A stretch of DNA of 61,378 nucleotides from Bacteroidales bacterium. GTDB taxonomy: Bacteria; Bacteroidota; Bacteroidia; Bacteroidales; JAGONC01. Each line of letters begins with the position of its first letter. Position 1 is the first letter of the stretch. Under the pieces are notes generated by a model that worked only from the letters and a program-made list of their open reading frames with translations, was not told the DNA's origin and made no database searches. Shown here in pieces: positions 58,271 through 61,378 of this stretch. The stretch is taken from contig JAQUQD010000008.1 in assembly GCA_028716265.1 (NCBI GenBank), forward strand, positions 1-61,378. Reading direction: 5' to 3'. The translations under genes were made by a program, and so were the position numbers.

Positions 58271-60226
58271 ATGTATATGACCAGAATCCTTTTTCTTTTT
58301 TTGATCCTCCAGCTTCCCCTCCTCCTTTTTTCGGATCCCGTTGAGGACCAGATCAAAAAAGCAGGTGAGATGGCCGATTATCCTAACGCTGAATGGATCA
58401 CCGTATTCGACAGCACCCGGGTCGATGTGCAGGAAAGCGGACTGAGCTATGTAACCATGCACCGGCTTTATAAAGTACTGAATTACAAAGGTGCACGAAA
58501 CCTGAGTGTGGTGAAGATAGATTATGATCCACAGTCGGCTTACGTAGAGATCAGAAAAGTGACCGTGTTTAAGAAAGATGGATCCCGTATTGAGATTGAT
58601 CCGGCCAGGGTGTTGGACTATCCTGCTCCTTCCCGGGCCATCTACTGGGGATCAAGGGAGAAGATGATTGAGATAGGAAGGCTAGACCCCGGCGATGCGG
58701 TGGAAGTCTGTCTTTTCAGGAAAGGATTTACCTATGCGCTGCTTCAGCAGGATGAGGATGAACGGTACATCCCTCCGATGAGGGGCCACTTTTACGATAT
58801 TGTGGAATTCTGGAGCAGCCAGCCGGTCAGGCTGAAATGCTACCAGGTGATCATCCCGAAAGACAAGCACCTTCAGTATGAGTTCTATAACGGGGAGGTC
58901 CAGTCGTCGGTATGGCTCAGGGACGAAAAGATGCATTATACCTTCACAAAAAAGGAAATTCTTCCCTTGAAATCCGAGCCCGGAATGGTTGCCCTTTCAG
59001 ATGTTGCCCCCAAATTACTGCTGTCGACCAGTCCCGACTGGAATGCCAAATCACTGTGGTTCTACGGAGTCAACGAGGATTATGGCAGTTTTGTCCCGAC
59101 AGCCGAGATCAAAGCAAAAGTGGATGAAATCCTAGCAGAGGCCGGGACGGAGGCGGACTCGATCAGTCTGCTGACCCACTGGGTGGCCGATGAGATCCGG
59201 TATTCCGGAATATCCATGGGCGAGGGCGAGGGATTTACGCTGCACACCGGGGCGATGACCTTCACCGACCGATGCGGGGTGTGCAAGGACAAAGCCGGCA
59301 TGCTGATCACTATGCTCCGTGCGGCGGGTTTTGAATCGTATCCTGCCATGACTATGGCCGGTTCCCGCATCGATTACATCCCTGCAGACCAGTTCAACCA
59401 CTGTGTGACGGTGGTCAAACGATCCGATGGCAACTATGAACTGCTGGACCCTACCTGGGTGCCTTTTATCAGGGAGCTCTGGTCAAGCGCCGAGCAACAG
59501 CAGAACTACCTCATGGGTATCCCTGAAAGCGCCGACCTGGAAATAACTCCCCTGTCACCTCCGGAAAACCATTATATCCATATCAGGGGCACAGCGGAAC
59601 TGGACCGGGAGGGCACCTACACCGGTTCCCTGATCCTCACAGCGGAAGGACAATCGGATGCCGCTGTCAGAGGGATGTTCACCCGTTCGTTCAGGTCCAC
59701 CTGGAAATCAACGCTGGAGGCTGAAATTCAAAAGGTTGCACCAAAAGCCATCCTGCTTTCATGCGATTTCGGCGATCCCTATGACTATCTGTCAGGGCCT
59801 GTCACCATCAGGATATCCTATACGATCCCCGATCATGCATTGATTACGAAAAATGAGATCATCTTCAACCCATTTATTTCCTCAGGCCTGTTCAAAAGGA
59901 TCATGCCCCACCTGTACTCGAACACTACGCTGGTAAAAAGGGAATATCCTTTCCGTGACCGGTGTTCCCGGTGGATCGAGATGGAGGAAATGATCACATT
60001 GCCTGCCGGTTACACTTCGGTTCAGCCTGTTTTTTCGAAGACCACCCCCGGTGGTCCAGCCTCGTTTGATGGTTCCATGGAGCAGACAGGCAACGTGCTC
60101 AGGATTACTGAAAAGGCGGTCTTTACGAAACGCATTTATGAACCCGGAGACTGGCCTGCCTACCGTGAGGCGGTCAAAGCACAGAATGAGTTTGCGGAAA
60201 GGATGGTGATAATGAAATATCGGTAG
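58271..60226 (+). CDS. DUF3857 and transglutaminase-like domain protein, exported
   Basis: The chosen start at 58271 gives 651 residues with a signal peptide (MYMTRILFLFLILQLPLLLF). A DUF3857 domain (about 40-200) is followed by a transglutaminase-like domain (about 275-410) with an intact triad: Cys338 in CGVCKDKAGM, His377 in FNHCVTVV and Asp in LLDPTW about 15 residues later. The C-terminal third is beta-rich. These proteins may be periplasmic peptidases or cross-linking enzymes; function has not been shown to my knowledge. A second DUF3857 gene follows, separated by a 10-bp repeat array. A longer frame from 58223 is less likely because it lacks a signal at its start. Confidence 0.85.
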   Translation: MYMTRILFLFLILQLPLLLFSDPVEDQIKKAGEMADYPNAEWITVFDSTRVDVQESGLSYVTMHRLYKVLNYKGARNLSVVKIDYDPQSAYVEIRKVTVFKKDGSRIEIDPARVLDYPAPSRAIYWGSREKMIEIGRLDPGDAVEVCLFRKGFTYALLQQDEDERYIPPMRGHFYDIVEFWSSQPVRLKCYQVIIPKDKHLQYEFYNGEVQSSVWLRDEKMHYTFTKKEILPLKSEPGMVALSDVAPKLLLSTSPDWNAKSLWFYGVNEDYGSFVPTAEIKAKVDEILAEAGTEADSISLLTHWVADEIRYSGISMGEGEGFTLHTGAMTFTDRCGVCKDKAGMLITMLRAAGFESYPAMTMAGSRIDYIPADQFNHCVTVVKRSDGNYELLDPTWVPFIRELWSSAEQQQNYLMGIPESADLEITPLSPPENHYIHIRGTAELDREGTYTGSLILTAEGQSDAAVRGMFTRSFRSTWKSTLEAEIQKVAPKAILLSCDFGDPYDYLSGPVTIRISYTIPDHALITKNEIIFNPFISSGLFKRIMPHLYSNTTLVKREYPFRDRCSRWIEMEEMITLPAGYTSVQPVFSKTTPGGPASFDGSMEQTGNVLRITEKAVFTKRIYEPGDWPAYREAVKAQNEFAERMVIMKYR

Positions 60227-60250
60227 GGGGAAGATTATGGCCGTATGTAG

Positions 60251-60370
60251 TCATTCGTGGTTATTCATAGTTATTCGTGGGTATTTATAGTGATTGGTGG
60301 TTATTAATGGTTATTTATGGTCATTCGTGGTCATCTGTTGTGATTTATGGTTATTTGTTGTTATTTATTG
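60251..60370. repeat. 10-bp repeat array, twelve units
   Basis: Twelve consecutive 10-bp units match TTATTYRTGG with one to three differences each, in perfect register for 120 bases. It is the complement of the arrays at 32642 and 401-512. It lies between two DUF3857 genes and ends about 20 bases before the second ATG. It is not a CRISPR array: there are no spacers. Confidence 0.9.
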
Positions 60371-60389
60371 TTAAAGTAAAATATTCGAT

Positions 60390-61378
60390 ATGAGGTGGTT
60401 CGTTGGTATCGTAGTATTCACAGTGGGCGTTGTTCTTTTCGGCTCTGGCTTATCGGCCCAGGAGTCCGGGCCGGACGCTGAATTTATAAAACTTTTCAAA
60501 GAGTATCGCCTGAACGAGGATGGCAGCCAGGAGACCCGTGTTATCAAAGAGCTGAGGATCCTTACGCATTTTGCTTTTCACTCCCTGTATGGTGAGACAT
60601 TTGTTGTATACAATCCTCGTTATCAAAAACTTACTATTCATGAAGCCTATACGGTCATGGCTGACAGTAAGAAGGTCACGGCGCCTTCCAATGCCTTTAA
60701 CGAGGTGCTGCCAAGGTTTGCCAGCAATTTTGCCGGGGCTGGTCATCTCAGGGAGATGGTGATCACGCATACGGGGCTCGAGGTCGGTACCGTCATTCAC
60801 CTGGATTATACCATCACGACTGCCCCCGGTTTTTATCCGGCGCTCATGGCCAAAGAAGTACTGTCCACCTCCGCCCCGGTGGATTCGCAGATCATTGAGG
60901 TGAACATCCCTGCTTCCGCTGAGCTGCATCATAAAATGCTTCACCTGCGCACAGGACCGGATATTTTTCAGGAGAATGGTAGAACGCGGTACGTATGGAG
61001 CTTTTCAAATTTACCGGCCCGCCGCGCTGAGCCTTTTCAGCCCCAGGATGTCGCATACCTTCCCACACTGATGTTTTCGACAGGCAGGGACTTCAGGGAG
61101 ATCTTCTCCGGGTGGACATCGCAGGAGGCTTTTCAATGGAATACCAGCGGTGATATGAAAGAAAGGGTGTCGCAAATCACAAGTCAGCAGGCCGATCCCC
61201 TCAAACAGGCCCTTGACATCCGGAAGCTGGTTGCCGACGAGTTCAATTTGTTTGACGTGCCCCTGGAGATGCTGGGATACAGGGTAAGAACCGCTGAAGA
61301 GACATGGTCAGGCAACGGGGGGACAGAAGCAGAAAAGAGCGTATTGCTGTGTACCCTGCTGAAAGAAGCAGGGATTCA
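60390..61378 (+). CDS. DUF3857 domain protein, partial, with degenerate transglutaminase motif
   Basis: The window ends inside this gene, leaving 329 codons. It has a signal peptide (about 1-24, ending LSAQ) and a DUF3857 domain (about 40-220). A transglutaminase-like domain starts near 270 with ALDIRKLVADEFN. At the position of the catalytic Cys (CxDKA in the upstream paralogue) it reads GGTEAEKSVLL, with Glu aligned to the Cys. It is probably a non-catalytic paralogue. The His and Asp sites lie beyond the window. The gene is on the same strand as its paralogue but separated by a 10-bp repeat array. Confidence 0.8.
   Translation, partial: MRWFVGIVVFTVGVVLFGSGLSAQESGPDAEFIKLFKEYRLNEDGSQETRVIKELRILTHFAFHSLYGETFVVYNPRYQKLTIHEAYTVMADSKKVTAPSNAFNEVLPRFASNFAGAGHLREMVITHTGLEVGTVIHLDYTITTAPGFYPALMAKEVLSTSAPVDSQIIEVNIPASAELHHKMLHLRTGPDIFQENGRTRYVWSFSNLPARRAEPFQPQDVAYLPTLMFSTGRDFREIFSGWTSQEAFQWNTSGDMKERVSQITSQQADPLKQALDIRKLVADEFNLFDVPLEMLGYRVRTAEETWSGNGGTEAEKSVLLCTLLKEAGI

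Noticed and set aside
60251-60370. Possible CRISPR array
   Set aside because: The 10-bp units are directly adjacent, without spacers, and degenerate; there are no cas genes.

Overview
The window comes from a bacterium of the phylum Bacteroidota, most likely an uncultured member of the Bacteroidales or a close relative. The signs are: an S46-family dipeptidyl peptidase; an IPExxxVDY protein linked to acpP-fabF-rnc; MlaF/MlaE without a neighbouring MlaD; an ATP synthase a-subunit with a long N-terminal extension; an ECF sigma factor followed by a membrane/beta-barrel partner; DUF3857 and DUF3109 proteins; and repeated use of the Bacteroidota promoter element TAnnTTTG with little Shine-Dalgarno signal. 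No rRNA, tRNA, CRISPR array, transposase or prophage gene was recognised. Most of the window is ordinary chromosomal housekeeping DNA.

Layout. 1-7 kb: end of lysS, an Hsp20 chaperone, mrdA-rodA (cell elongation), a PpiD-like periplasmic foldase facing them across a shared terminator, and the decayed remnant of an AAA ATPase. 7-16.5 kb: a TonB-dependent receptor divergent from a sulfatase-fold protein that has lost its catalytic residues, a universal stress protein and hotdog thioesterase, a lipid kinase, a LOS-type glycosyltransferase, a MITE-like palindrome, and a transaminase/omega-amidase pair. 16.5-26.5 kb: pgk, the cvpA-mlaF-mlaE operon, manC with a dipeptidyl peptidase, and the acpP-fabF-rnc-IPExxxVDY cluster. 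26.4-34 kb: purN, an EamA transporter, a lipoprotein metallopeptidase, two small envelope proteins, nitroreductase, a cytidylate-kinase-like protein and pgi. 34-43.6 kb: a two-component system, an ECF sigma factor with its membrane partner, tsaB, a TolC/HlyD efflux pair and an outer-membrane protein. 43.7-52 kb: pheS, cyclophilin, tdk, an M28 peptidase, rsmI, a secreted protein with four YIDDIPF repeats and a TonB C-terminal domain, an orphan UmuD, a NUDIX hydrolase, DUF3109 and ferritin. 52-57.3 kb: ATP synthase atpBEFHAG without beta and epsilon. 57.4-61.4 kb: tadA, a small membrane protein and two tandem DUF3857 proteins.

The most unusual feature is not a gene. At least nine intergenic spacers carry elements built from a short oligomer repeated in tandem. 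The unit is 7 bp (AAATYCC, CAGTTGG, CTTGCAG), 8 bp (AACATACG), 8-11 bp (CTCCGTG-based) or 10 bp (AATAACYAYR). Most are folded into inverted arms, and some have a separate GC-rich hairpin inserted at the same place in the repeat. One element has run into a gene and supplies the last residues of CvpA; another supplies the stop codon of pgi. This dispersed family with a common layout but different units is the best candidate here for an undescribed system.

Other points worth attention are the sulfatase pseudoenzyme, the YIDDIPF repeat protein, UmuD without UmuC, a 46-residue membrane ORF, and a second DUF3857 protein that lacks the catalytic cysteine of its neighbour. Starts were moved downstream for several genes where a promoter box lies over or beside the longest possible start. 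All functional calls rest on reading motifs by eye; no database search was run.
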